Of a DNA stretch of 64,000 nt, positions 8,700-17,304 are shown piece after piece. Each line of letters opens with the position of its first letter. Position 1 is the stretch's first letter. The position numbers were made by a program, and so were the translations under genes. The notes under the pieces are model-generated. The model saw only the letters and a program-made list of their open reading frames with translations. It was not told the DNA's origin and ran no database searches. This DNA is from Metabacillus crassostreae. GTDB lineage: Bacteria; Bacillota; Bacilli; Bacillales; Bacillaceae. The DNA lies in NCBI RefSeq assembly GCF_016908395.1, contig NZ_JAFBDU010000002.1, positions 186,001 through 250,000 of the forward strand, in the 5' to 3' direction.

Positions 8700-10064
8700 T
8701 TAGTTTTTAGCCTTTTCTTCTTGTTCAATTGCTTTATCAAGAAGTTTTTGCATTTTTGGTTGTGCTTCTTTTACATATTCTTCAGCCGTTTTCTTACCAT
8801 CAATTACTGGTTGAATATTTTTGAAGAATTCATCATACCATTCACCTGTATAAGTGAAGTTTGTTGGTAAATCACGACCGTGTGTTTCAATAATTTGTAA
8901 GAATTCTTCTTTATTTGCAGGCTTAATTGAATCATCTGCAGCCCACTCAGCAGCAACATCTGTATTATTTGGTAATTGAACTTGTTGATCTACTAATGCC
9001 TGTTGTCCTTCTTCATCAGCAGATAAGTATAATGCTAGTTCAGCAGCTAATTCAGCATGCTTTGTTTTTTCAGATACACCAATTCCTAAAGAACCGATCC
9101 AAGCTTTTGTTTCTCCTGTAGAACCAACAGGCCAAGGTAATAAATCATATTCGAATTTCAAATCTTTGTATGCTCCCATATCCCAAGGACCTACTGGGAA
9201 GAAACCGATTTGGCCTTGCATCCATCTTTGGTACGTATCAAGTGTTTGACCTTCTGCAACAGATGGTGTTACTTTATGAACATTTTGTAAATCTGCAAAA
9301 TATTGTAATGCTTCAGCAAATTTAGGATCATCAACTGTAACCTTTGTATTTGTTTCATCTAACCAATCTGCTCCATTACTCCATACAAATGGTTGTAATG
9401 ACCAGTTAACATTAAGTCCAGTACCCCATTGATCTAGTTTGCCATCACCATCTTTATCCTTTGTTAACTGTTTGTTAACTTCTAAGAATTCTTCTAGTGT
9501 ATAAGGCTTGTCTGGATCCGGAAGAGGCACACCAGCTTCTTCAAACATTGTTTTGTTATAACCGAAAGCGAAAGGTCCTAAATCTTTAGGTAAACCGTAG
9601 ATTGCGCCTTGACCAGCAACTTCACCATCATAACGATATTTATTTATACCAGTTTCCCAAATCTTAGTTAAATCTACACCTTCAGCATTTTCAACTAATT
9701 CTGTAATATCCTTTAAAACTCCAGCGTTTACATAAGCTTTTAAATTACCAGGATTATAGAAGAAAACATCAGGAACGCTGTTACCAGCAATTGCAGCTTG
9801 TAGTTTCGTATCATATTGATCTCCAGCTGTTACTACTGTTTTTACTTTAACATCCGGATTATCTTCTTCGAATTTTTTAACTACATTTTTAAAAGCTGTT
9901 TGTTCTTGAGGCTGACCGCTAAACATGAAAGTTAAATTTACTTTACCACCACTATCACCGCCAGAACCTTCACTGCTACAAGCGCCTAAAACTCCTCCTA
10001 CAACGACTACCAACATCGAGATTAACAAAAACCTACTTAGTTTATTTTTAGACTTCTTAAACAA
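8700..10064 (-). CDS. araN: Arabino-oligosaccharide-binding lipoprotein AraN
   Basis: A 454-residue extracellular solute-binding protein of the MalE type. The lipobox VLGAC places the lipidated Cys at residue 29, followed by a Ser/Gly-rich linker. The mature protein captures arabino-oligosaccharides and hands them to AraPQ. The start is a TTG (10062-10064) after AGGGGGGA. A TTGACA-17-TAATAT promoter lies 118-146 bp upstream, with an AraR operator inside its spacer and a cre site downstream of its -10 box. It is the first gene of araN-araP-araQ-abfA-GH43. Its DNA-level neighbours make the arabinan substrate more likely than a general sugar. Confidence 0.93.
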   Translation of the reverse strand: MFKKSKNKLSRFLLISMLVVVVGGVLGACSSEGSGGDSGGKVNLTFMFSGQPQEQTAFKNVVKKFEEDNPDVKVKTVVTAGDQYDTKLQAAIAGNSVPDVFFYNPGNLKAYVNAGVLKDITELVENAEGVDLTKIWETGINKYRYDGEVAGQGAIYGLPKDLGPFAFGYNKTMFEEAGVPLPDPDKPYTLEEFLEVNKQLTKDKDGDGKLDQWGTGLNVNWSLQPFVWSNGADWLDETNTKVTVDDPKFAEALQYFADLQNVHKVTPSVAEGQTLDTYQRWMQGQIGFFPVGPWDMGAYKDLKFEYDLLPWPVGSTGETKAWIGSLGIGVSEKTKHAELAAELALYLSADEEGQQALVDQQVQLPNNTDVAAEWAADDSIKPANKEEFLQIIETHGRDLPTNFTYTGEWYDEFFKNIQPVIDGKKTAEEYVKEAQPKMQKLLDKAIEQEEKAKN

Positions 10065-10159
10065 CTTAATCCCCCCTAAAGCTATTTTAATATAAAAGGA
10101 GACTTACAGAACAAAGGTGGCTTAATCTTTTTTATTTGTTTGAATATTTTATCTTTGTT

Positions 10160-10174
10160 ATGTAAGCGCTTCTT
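10160..10174. promoter_or_regulatory. cre site downstream of the araN promoter
   Basis: ATGTAAGCGCTTCTT matches the CcpA-binding consensus WTGNAANCGNWNNCW except at position 14. It lies just downstream of the araN -10 box, a roadblock position, so glucose should reduce araN transcription. Confidence 0.75.
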
Positions 10175-10181
10175 TAATTAT

Positions 10182-10210
10182 ATATTATTACACCTGTTCG
10201 TACATGTCAA
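10182..10210 (-). promoter_or_regulatory. Sigma-A promoter of araN
   Basis: On the minus strand TTGACA (10205-10210) is followed by a 17-nt spacer and TAATAT (10182-10187). The -35 box is perfect. The spacer contains the AraR operator at 10192-10207. Confidence 0.8.
10192..10207. promoter_or_regulatory. AraR operator within the araN promoter spacer
   Basis: ACCTGTTCGTACATGT carries the TTCGTACA core of AraR operators. It lies between the -35 and -10 boxes, so AraR binding would block RNA polymerase. A second site is centred 64 bp upstream. Confidence 0.75.
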
Positions 10211-10255
10211 CGTGTTTTTATAAAAAAATTGTATTATTTTGTTTTTTATTACTTC

Positions 10256-10271
10256 ATAGGTACGTACGTGT
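10256..10271. promoter_or_regulatory. AraR operator upstream of the araN promoter
   Basis: ATAGGTACGTACGTGT contains a perfect GTACGTAC centre. It is centred 64 bp from the operator in the promoter spacer, close to six helical turns, which would allow cooperative binding and looping. Confidence 0.65.
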
Positions 10272-10484
10272 GTTTATTCATCCTAAAAATCCCATGATAT
10301 CAGCCTTTCTATAATCTTTGTAAACTTATTTTACATAATATTGAACATATGGAGAAACTTATATGTTTATTTTCTAGTAATTTCCATTAGTTATTCTACT
10401 AATTTACAGTAAATTCCCAAGTCGAATTACTTTGTTTTATTTTTTTACTCTACTTTATTTTTTGCTCTTCTTAATTCTAAATCT

Positions 10485-10500
10485 ATTTGTACGAACAAGA
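10485..10500. promoter_or_regulatory. Distal AraR operator between the DUF624 gene and araN
   Basis: ATTTGTACGAACAAGA is the best single AraR match in this gap (left half perfect). It lies about 430 bp upstream of araN and about 230 bp from the next operator. I could not assign a promoter to it. The rest of the 660-bp gap (10065-10724) is AT-rich with no further feature I can support. Confidence 0.65.
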
Positions 10501-10681
10501 TAGTTAAATTAAAGATTATATTTTATATAAAATCTTATGTTTAAAATATAATAAGCAAAGACAATAGTACCTGATTAATTCCATAGTAAAGAGACGCTGA
10601 TTATACATACTTACATTACAGGAGATTAGAGTTAGATTCTTAAACGATTAAAGATTTAAATCTTCTGATTTCTAATTTTAT

Positions 10682-10716
10682 AAAAAAAGTCAGAGTTTCT
10701 ATTATAGAACTCTGAC
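10682..10716 (-). terminator. Intrinsic terminator after the DUF624 gene
   Basis: The stem GTCAGAGTT/AACTCTGAC is followed on the minus strand by a run of seven T residues, immediately after the stop of the 10725-11417 gene. It closes the araR/araM/HAD/DUF624 segment. Confidence 0.88.
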
Positions 10717-10724
10717 CCATCTGT

Positions 10725-11417
10725 TTATTTTTCTTGCATTTCTTGCACCTTACTAAATTTTTGATTAAATATGTAATAAGATAGAAATGCGATAGTCGAT
10801 CCTGTGAAAAAGGGTAATAAAAAAGTATAGCTTGTCAGACTAAGGTATAAAATAATCAAGTTGATGATCGCTATCACCAAGCTGTTAAATGGTTTTATTA
10901 ATGTAAAGCTTAGTGCATTCCTTAGCGCTGACTTGAAGCTAATTGAAAAATGAACATTGATCGCAAAGAGATTTGTTGTATATATAAATAGGAAAATTAA
11001 CATAAATATAAGAATAATACTTACAATTAAGTTTAGTTGGAAAAAGTAGTATATATCTAACACACATATAATCCAAATCGGGACAAGTAAAGCCCCACTA
11101 GCTAAACTCCTTTTGTAATTCTCACGATAATAGCCCCAGTATGAGCGGATTACAGATAAATCACGCTCTCCTAATATCCATTTTCTAACAACAGCATACA
11201 TAGCTGTCGTTGCTGGGAAAAAGAAGAACGGCGCCAAGAGTGCAATAATAAACCAAGTTGTCACAATAACTGCCACTTGATTGGTTAGAGCTAAAGAAAT
11301 GACAAGAATACTTATTGGTAAATTAAATATTACCCAAAGTAAATTTAAAACAGCAAATCGTGCAAACCATTCTAATACACGATTTATGCCTTCAAATACG
11401 CTAAAATTCTGCTGCAT
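10725..11417 (-). CDS. DUF624 (YesL-like) membrane protein
   Basis: A 230-residue membrane protein with about five hydrophobic segments (for example residues 22-45, 47-75 and 106-130). It opens with MQQNFSVFEGINRVLEWFAR, the conserved start of YesL/DUF624 proteins. This family sits beside carbohydrate ABC importers in Firmicutes; its biochemical role is unknown. In B. subtilis yesL heads the region with the RG-I importer, whereas here it follows a HAD phosphatase in the arabinose cluster, 46 bp downstream. AAGGAG precedes the ATG. A terminator follows. I infer an accessory role in transport or envelope adjustment. Confidence 0.8.
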   Translation of the reverse strand: MQQNFSVFEGINRVLEWFARFAVLNLLWVIFNLPISILVISLALTNQVAVIVTTWFIIALLAPFFFFPATTAMYAVVRKWILGERDLSVIRSYWGYYRENYKRSLASGALLVPIWIICVLDIYYFFQLNLIVSIILIFMLIFLFIYTTNLFAINVHFSISFKSALRNALSFTLIKPFNSLVIAIINLIILYLSLTSYTFLLPFFTGSTIAFLSYYIFNQKFSKVQEMQEK

Positions 11418-11463
11418 ATAAACAAACTCCTTAATTTACTCTTTACTAACATATTACAAAAGT

Positions 11464-12165
11464 CTATATCATGAAATTCTTATAATCTTCAATTACTTTA
11501 TTAGGTGAATGACATGTTTCAGAATCTCTATTTCTATAGTTGAACCAAATGGTTTTCCAGCCAGCCTCAATAGGAGCAGCGATGTCATTTTCCCAATTAT
11601 CACCAATATAGCAGCATTGGTGTGAGTCCACTGCTAATTGTTCTTGAACAAACTGAAAAATCCTCTTGTCAGGTTTGGCAATCCCGATTTCATCAGAAAT
11701 AAAGATTTTATTTCTAGGTATTAACAGATGCAATTCCAATGCACTAATCTTATTTAGTTGATGTTCGACTGGCCCATTTGTAATAATACCAACCAATTTA
11801 TTATTCTTTTGCAAATTTATGATTAATGATTTCACACCTGAAAAGGGTTTAATAGAATTCTGTTGTTCTTCATATGCTGTTTGTATTAAACTTGCCTTCT
11901 CTTTGGATAAGTCTAAATTAAAATCATTACATGAACGTATAAGTCTTTCTGTTCTTAACTCATCTAAATCTATCTTACCATTTGTATAGCTTTTCCAGAG
12001 CAAATCACTATAAAAACGTACCTTCTTAAATACTGGTTCAATTAATGATGATTCTATGGTGATATTTTCTGACTGTAGAGCTAAACTGAAAGGTTCGAGT
12101 TGATCATATAATGTTTCATCAAGATCAAAACATACAACCTTTACATCTTCTAATTCTTTACACAT
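11464..12165 (-). CDS. HAD-superfamily phosphatase (subfamily IA)
   Basis: A 233-residue cytoplasmic HAD hydrolase. Motif I is FDLDETLYD (D14, D16), motif II is IITNGP, the motif III Lys lies in KPDKRIF, and motif IV is YIGDNWENDI. A helical cap between motifs I and II makes it subfamily IA (YjjG/GpH-like). It occupies the position of araL in the B. subtilis operon, but AraL is of the NagD type (cap at a different site), so this looks like an unrelated replacement. The ATG at 12165 overlaps the araM stop by 8 nt, so the two are translationally coupled. Possible substrates are sugar phosphates or glycerol-1-phosphate-derived products. Confidence 0.82.
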   Translation of the reverse strand: MCKELEDVKVVCFDLDETLYDQLEPFSLALQSENITIESSLIEPVFKKVRFYSDLLWKSYTNGKIDLDELRTERLIRSCNDFNLDLSKEKASLIQTAYEEQQNSIKPFSGVKSLIINLQKNNKLVGIITNGPVEHQLNKISALELHLLIPRNKIFISDEIGIAKPDKRIFQFVQEQLAVDSHQCCYIGDNWENDIAAPIEAGWKTIWFNYRNRDSETCHSPNKVIEDYKNFMI

Positions 12166-13372
12166 ATTGATGTTCACCTATATGCTCGTTCCAAAATTTC
12201 AACAATGTATAGCGATTTCTTAATTCATGAGCTTTATTTAAACTGTCTTGAACAAGTGCTGGCTCTATTCCTATATCACAAGGAGTAACAGGCCCTTCTA
12301 ACATCGATAACATATTTGCAATTTCTTTCGGTTTAGGTAATAGTTCTACTATTGTGATGATTTCATGCTGTTTATCAAGAATCACCTTTGCTTCAGCTGT
12401 AGAGAAATTCTTTAATTGGTCTTGGTTACCTATTAGATCTAGCACATTGTTTTTATAAAGATCTAGAATAATTTGAGTAGAAACCCCTACTTTAGCTCCA
12501 TGGAGGACCTGTGGTTTTTTCTCTTTTATAAAGTCCATTTCCCAAAAATGCGATAAATGATGTTCACCACCAGATGCAGGTGAAGAATAACCAACTAGAA
12601 GCATTGCTAACCCTGATTGTATAAGAGATTCGATTAATATTTTTATACCTTCTTTTTCACCGTTTACAATTTCTTTTAAAGCATTTACAGATTTATTTAG
12701 TGCTTCTTTTGTAAGCTGTGCGGATAAAGTACAATATGGTTCTTTTCCAATAAGATGAGAGAACTTCCAATCTGCTAAAGATGTGTATTTTCCAATCATA
12801 TCGCCAAAGCCTGCAGCAATCATCTGTTTTGGTGCCTTTTGCAAAATATTAATATCTGCAAAAACTGCGATGGGTGACTGCATTTGATATGTTGTTTTTA
12901 TACCTTTAATGACAACTGGAGCTCCCATGGAATTAAATCCATCAACTGAAGGGGCTGTTGGAATTGAAATAAACGGTTTAGCCATCTTAAAGCTAGCAAA
13001 TCTAGCAATATCATGAATCGTACCTGCACCTACAGCAATAATACTATCAGCATCTTGTGGTATACCTAACATCGCTTCAATCAATGCCACTTCATCAGCT
13101 ATAACATCACCTTGTTTGTTTGCACGAATAAGTGTAGTACAATAATCTATTTTTCTATCACTTAGTAACTCAGAGACTCTTTGACCAGCAACTTCAAATG
13201 TATTTTGATCAGCAATTAAGACTACTTTTTTAAATTTACTTTTTTCTATGTACTTTACCGCTTTAACTAATGCATCTTCACTTATGACAATTTCATCTAT
13301 TAAAATATCATTATGATGATTTCCACATGTGCATGTGTTTGCTAAATTAGTAAGTTCATTTAAAGAAATCAA
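12158..13372 (-). CDS. araM: Glycerol-1-phosphate dehydrogenase AraM
   Basis: A 404-residue member of the iron-containing alcohol dehydrogenase/G1P dehydrogenase superfamily. The nucleotide-binding signature IIAVGAGTIHDIARF and the metal-ligand region GGEHHLSHFWE are visible. B. subtilis AraM makes sn-glycerol 1-phosphate from dihydroxyacetone phosphate with NAD(P)H. It sits within the ara operon there too, and its link to arabinose is not understood. The start is a TTG (13370-13372) after GAGGAGG. The C-terminus overlaps the HAD gene start. The length and motifs fit AraM well. Confidence 0.88.
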   Translation of the reverse strand: MISLNELTNLANTCTCGNHHNDILIDEIVISEDALVKAVKYIEKSKFKKVVLIADQNTFEVAGQRVSELLSDRKIDYCTTLIRANKQGDVIADEVALIEAMLGIPQDADSIIAVGAGTIHDIARFASFKMAKPFISIPTAPSVDGFNSMGAPVVIKGIKTTYQMQSPIAVFADINILQKAPKQMIAAGFGDMIGKYTSLADWKFSHLIGKEPYCTLSAQLTKEALNKSVNALKEIVNGEKEGIKILIESLIQSGLAMLLVGYSSPASGGEHHLSHFWEMDFIKEKKPQVLHGAKVGVSTQIILDLYKNNVLDLIGNQDQLKNFSTAEAKVILDKQHEIITIVELLPKPKEIANMLSMLEGPVTPCDIGIEPALVQDSLNKAHELRNRYTLLKFWNEHIGEHQYV

Positions 13373-13459
13373 TTATCTTCCTCCTCATTCATGCATTTTA
13401 AGCAAATAAATACGAAACAACACTTTAATATCACACTTATAATGATAAATAAAATACAC

Positions 13460-13492
13460 TGAATGCACTTCATTTTAGATAAATGCACTCAG
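13460..13492 (-). terminator. Possible weak terminator between araR and araM
   Basis: CTGAATGCA pairs with TGCACTCAG with one mismatch around a 15-nt loop. On the minus strand a T-rich stretch (GTATTTTATTTATC) follows. It could attenuate read-through from araR into araM. Confidence 0.4.
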
Positions 13493-13549
13493 CAACCTTA
13501 AATTAATTGTCTTTTTTCCATACACATTTTATATGAAAGATAATAGACC

Positions 13550-14680
13550 TTAAATGATAATCTTACTATCATCTACTTTATCCAATGAACTAGTTGAGTT
13601 TCTTATCTTTAGTTCAGGTTCATAAACTTTTTGTCTACTTGTATTATCCTTGTTTTCTCTTCCTTCTACTTCAGCAACAATCCACTTTGCTGCCTCAATT
13701 CCCATATCCATTTTCGGATGATTAACAGAAGTAAGCTTTGTTTCTGTTGCGTTAGCCAGATAAGAATTATCATATCCTATTATGGAAAGATCGTTAGGAA
13801 CTTTTATATCGTATTCTCTTAAGACATTTAAAACTTGAATTGCAATTTCATCATTATAACAAACAATAGCTGTTGGTCTATTTGTAGAATCTTTTAGTAC
13901 TTCCTTTAATTTAGTGAGATAATCTCTCTCTTTTGTAGTAAAAGTAATAAACATTTCTGGGAAAAATGGGATATTATTTTCTCTGAAGGCACGTATAAAG
14001 CCTTCCATCCGGTTTAGTCCCTGTAAATCATCACTTTTAAATAACCCTATAATTTTCTTATGTCCTAATTTGATCAAATGATCTGTTGCAATAAATCCTC
14101 CTTTTTCATCATCTATGATAATGTATGGTGGATTTAATTGAGGGTAAAATTGATTTATCATTAAAAAGGGCGTATTATTTTGCTCCATCTCTAAATAATA
14201 ATGAAGGTTTGGATTATAGCTGCTACTTCTTGTCGGCTCTACGATTAGACCATCTATATTTGAATTAATCATTGTTTCTAAACACTGCTTTTCCTTTTCT
14301 GGATCATTATCCGTACAAGCAAATGTTAAAGAATAGCCGTGAGAAGTTAGGTATGATTCGATTCCTTTAATAATTGATGGAAAAATATAATCAGAAATAT
14401 ACGTTGTAATCACACCAATATTTTTGCCTGTTGAATTAACACTTTGAGCTTGAGCTTGAATTGAGCGATTTGAACAAAACGTTCCGGCACCTTGCTCTCG
14501 ATATAACCAGCCTTCATGAACAAGATCTCCAACAGCTTGTCGGACTGTATGTCTACTTACCTCAAACATTTTAACAAGTTCATTTTCCGAATAAATTTTA
14601 TCTCCTGGTAATACCTTACCATCTATGATCCACTCTTTAATTTTTTCTTTAACCATACTAACTTTAGTTTGTTGTGCCAT
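13550..14680 (-). CDS. araR: Arabinose-responsive transcriptional repressor AraR
   Basis: A 376-residue fusion of a GntR-type winged helix (about residues 5-70, with SENELVKMFEVSRHTVRQAV) and a LacI/GalR-type effector domain (about 78-345, with GVITTYISDYIFPSIIKGIE). This architecture and sequence are those of B. subtilis AraR, which releases DNA on binding L-arabinose. Ten candidate operators occur in the window, one of them just upstream of this gene (14719-14734), which suggests autorepression. The ATG at 14680 follows AGTGGTGGA; a TTG 18 nt upstream is a less likely start. The DUF624, HAD and araM genes follow on the same strand. Confidence 0.96.
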   Translation of the reverse strand: MAQQTKVSMVKEKIKEWIIDGKVLPGDKIYSENELVKMFEVSRHTVRQAVGDLVHEGWLYREQGAGTFCSNRSIQAQAQSVNSTGKNIGVITTYISDYIFPSIIKGIESYLTSHGYSLTFACTDNDPEKEKQCLETMINSNIDGLIVEPTRSSSYNPNLHYYLEMEQNNTPFLMINQFYPQLNPPYIIIDDEKGGFIATDHLIKLGHKKIIGLFKSDDLQGLNRMEGFIRAFRENNIPFFPEMFITFTTKERDYLTKLKEVLKDSTNRPTAIVCYNDEIAIQVLNVLREYDIKVPNDLSIIGYDNSYLANATETKLTSVNHPKMDMGIEAAKWIVAEVEGRENKDNTSRQKVYEPELKIRNSTSSLDKVDDSKIII

Positions 14681-14718
14681 TTGTTCCACCACTTTCAACT
14701 TGTATGTTTCTAATAACT

Positions 14719-14734
14719 ACTTATTCGTACAACT
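14719..14734. promoter_or_regulatory. AraR operator upstream of araR
   Basis: ACTTATTCGTACAACT has the TTCGTACAA core and lies 39 bp upstream of the araR start, consistent with autoregulation. Confidence 0.65.
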
Positions 14735-14863
14735 GATTTTATTATACACTAAAAAGTTTAAAAAAGAATAAATATGTATTTTTTACTTAAGCTATTTCTT
14801 TCATAATTTCAATATTTAGGTTTCCATCACAGTTTAAATCTATTCGTTTTAAGGAGAACCTAC

Positions 14864-14896
14864 ATGGAAGAGCTTTTGAAATTAATATATCGATAA
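14864..14896 (+). other. Possible 10-codon ORF with a strong ribosome site
   Basis: ATG at 14864 opens a 10-codon frame (MEELLKLIYR) that stops at 14896. AAGGAG at 14851-14856 lies 7 nt before it. It lies in the 385-bp gap between araR and the chemoreceptor gene. It could be a leader peptide, a remnant of a lost gene, or chance. Apart from this and the AraR site I see nothing else in the gap except a short hairpin (ACCAA/TTGGT) before the chemoreceptor start. Confidence 0.3.
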
Positions 14897-15065
14897 CTCC
14901 GGATAGGTCTATTCGGGTGTAAATCGACATTTTTTTCAAAAAAATCTAAAAAAAGTGTAATTTTTACTAGTAATGCCTTTTTTTAAGATGTAATATGAAG
15001 GAGAATATTTTATTACTACCAAGTGATTTGGTAGGGTGGTTTTGGCTTAATCGGGGGAGGTCACC

Positions 15066-16883
15066 GTGTTTAACCAAAATGAGCAAAAAGAAAAAGCTCC
15101 AAAGAAACAAAAACAGATTAAATTAAAGAAAAAAGATTTAAACAAGCCTGGAGCCGATAAGAAACAAATAGGTATTTTCTCCTATATAAACACCATTCGC
15201 GGAAAATTAATTATATCTTTTGGTTTATTATCAATTGTCCTACTTATATCCGCTACAACTTCTTACACAAACATCAACAAGCTAGATAAAGAAATTGATT
15301 ATTTAATTCAACATGACTTGGAAATAAACACAAGTACACAGGATTTATCAAGAATATTACTTAGTATGGAGACAAGCCAAAGAGGATTTGTTATTACAGG
15401 GCTTACAGATTTTATTTATCCATTTGAGAATGGTAAAAATGACATTCCTACAGAACTTGAACATTTAAGAAACCTTTTCAAAGGTAATGATAGTCAACTA
15501 GCAAAGCTATCAAGCATTGAGGAAGCCTTTAACAGCTGGGTTGCTTATTCTGATAGCCTTGTAAATACTCGTAAAACTGTAGGCTTAGATGAAGCTGCGA
15601 CTATTGTGGAAGCTGGAGAAGGCACAGAGTATATGAATTCAATACAAACTGATGTTGAATTGATTGTTGCTGATCAACAAAAAAATCAACAAAGTAGAAT
15701 AAATGACTTAAATGGACAAGTATCACTTTTTAAAGTCATAACAATTAGTTTAACCCTATTCTCTATTTTATTATCTATATTCTTTGCACTTAGCTTAACT
15801 AGAGGGTTAAAACTAAACTTAAATAAAATTAGCACCTCTATTCTTGAGATTGCGAATGCTGGTGGTAACTTAACAAAACGAATTCAGGTGAATTCAAAAG
15901 ATGAACTCGCCGATTTAGCAAATGACACAAATCAATTAATTGATGGAATCAGCACTTTAGTACAGCAAGTTTCAAAAATGGCCCAAAATGTAACCGCAAC
16001 CACAAAAAATTTACTGACTTCAACAGAGGAAACCACAACAGTGATCAATTCTATTGCGAATGCTTCTAGTGAGATTGCCTCTGGAAGTGAAAAAACCGAA
16101 ACAAAAATGAAGATATCATTTGATATCATGCAAAGTCTTGAAAAAGCTGCAATTTCTTTAAGTGAACAAGCAGAAACAGTGAAGACTAACTCTATTAAAA
16201 TGCAACAGGTAGCTCAAAATGGTGGGGATTCTGTTAAAGCCTCTTCTGAAAAAATGCTATCAATTGAAGAAACCATGTCGAACACAAATAAAACTGTTGA
16301 AGCACTAGGTAAGAAATCTACCGAAATCACTTCAATCATTAGCACAATAACTGACATTGCTGAACAAACAAATTTATTAGCACTTAATGCTGCTATTGAA
16401 GCTGCACGTGCAGGTGAGCAAGGTAAGGGATTTGCTGTTGTTGCAGCAGAAGTCAGAAGATTAGCAGAGCAATCTCAGGATGCCGCACGTGGTGTAAAAC
16501 AAATTATTAGCTCTATTCAAGATGAGGTAAAGGTCATCATCAATCAAAATGATGAAGGAGTAAAAGAAGTTATCTCTGGAGTAGAGCTAACAAAGCAAAC
16601 GAATAGCTCTTTCGAAGATATTGTGAAACAAACACAAATGACAACAACTGTCGTCAATACAATGGTTGATTATATCCAGCAAACGATGAATCTTAGTAAA
16701 GAAGTGTCAGATGCTTTTAATCAAGTGATCGAAATTTCATCTACTAATGCATCACATACGGAAACAACAGCTGCCGCATCTCAACAAGGCTCTGCAGCAA
16801 TGCAGGAGATTGCTGCATCAACTTCAATGCTTTCTAAACAAGCTGATGATTTAATGAAGGTTATCGGGAATTTTAAGATCTAA
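15066..16883 (+). CDS. Methyl-accepting chemotaxis protein
   Basis: A 605-residue transmembrane chemoreceptor. Membrane segments are at about residues 48-66 and 222-242. The extracellular domain between them is a helical bundle with the CHASE3/4HB-like motif [17 protein letters not shown] domain follows (about 243-295), then the signalling domain with its conserved hairpin tip [28 protein letters not shown] written here in part as [20 protein letters not shown]. The protein begins with an unusual Lys-rich cytoplasmic tail: 12 lysines in the first 33 residues. The start is GTG after GGGGGAGG. It is the only plus-strand gene near the ara cluster and may steer cells towards plant sugars, but the ligand is unknown. 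Confidence 0.93.
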   Translation: MFNQNEQKEKAPKKQKQIKLKKKDLNKPGADKKQIGIFSYINTIRGKLIISFGLLSIVLLISATTSYTNINKLDKEIDYLIQHDLEINTSTQDLSRILLSMETSQRGFVITGLTDFIYPFENGKNDIPTELEHLRNLFKGNDSQLAKLSSIEEAFNSWVAYSDSLVNTRKTVGLDEAATIVEAGEGTEYMNSIQTDVELIVADQQKNQQSRINDLNGQVSLFKVITISLTLFSILLSIFFALSLTRGLKLNLNKISTSILEIANAGGNLTKRIQVNSKDELADLANDTNQLIDGISTLVQQVSKMAQNVTATTKNLLTSTEETTTVINSIANASSEIASGSEKTETKMKISFDIMQSLEKAAISLSEQAETVKTNSIKMQQVAQNGGDSVKASSEKMLSIEETMSNTNKTVEALGKKSTEITSIISTITDIAEQTNLLALNAAIEAARAGEQGKGFAVVAAEVRRLAEQSQDAARGVKQIISSIQDEVKVIINQNDEGVKEVISGVELTKQTNSSFEDIVKQTQMTTTVVNTMVDYIQQTMNLSKEVSDAFNQVIEISSTNASHTETTAAASQQGSAAMQEIAASTSMLSKQADDLMKVIGNFKI

Positions 16884-16931
16884 TAGTTTTAGTTTAAAAT
16901 AACAAACTAAAGGTTGGAACATAATTAAAAC

Positions 16932-17281
16932 GAGGCTGGGACATAAGTATTTAAGCTAAAAATAAACCCGAGATATTAGGTGATATTTCAATAAATTATT
17001 CGCCTAATATCTCAGGTTTTTATTTGCTGTCTTCAATAGGTTTTTTTGATTTTGCATACTTTTTTTAAGAACTAGTGGAATGGAGCGGAAGACATTTGAC
17101 TCCTGCGGGTGCAGAGGAAAGGCTGAGACCCCACAGGCGCGCAGCTTACGAGGAGGCTTAGCTTCCTCCCCGGCGAATCTTATGTCTGCAGCGCAATGGA
17201 ACGAACTTATTTCTTTCAACTTAACTGAATTTAGAGATTTATTCGCCTTTTGTATGACATCTTTAATTATGTCCCAGCCTC
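16932..17281. repeat. 350-bp repeat element with 15-bp terminal inverted repeats, copy 1
   Basis: The ends are perfect inverted repeats: GAGGCTGGGACATAA (16932-16946) and TTATGTCCCAGCCTC (17267-17281). Inside are a long hairpin around AAACCCGAGATATTAG and CTAATATCTCAGGTTT, and a GC-rich core near 17080-17180. There is no convincing coding frame. Two more copies lie at 28563-28908 and 53031-53283 in the opposite orientation. It is MITE-like and fills most of the 421-bp gap after the chemoreceptor gene. Confidence 0.85.
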
Positions 17282-17304
17282 ATTGATTGACTATTTATTA
17301 TCAT

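Noticed and set aside
17004-17286. Short frames inside the 350-bp repeat and the GC-rich repeat (also 42912-43130)
   Set aside because: They arise from the GC-rich repeat core; the frame is not kept among copies.
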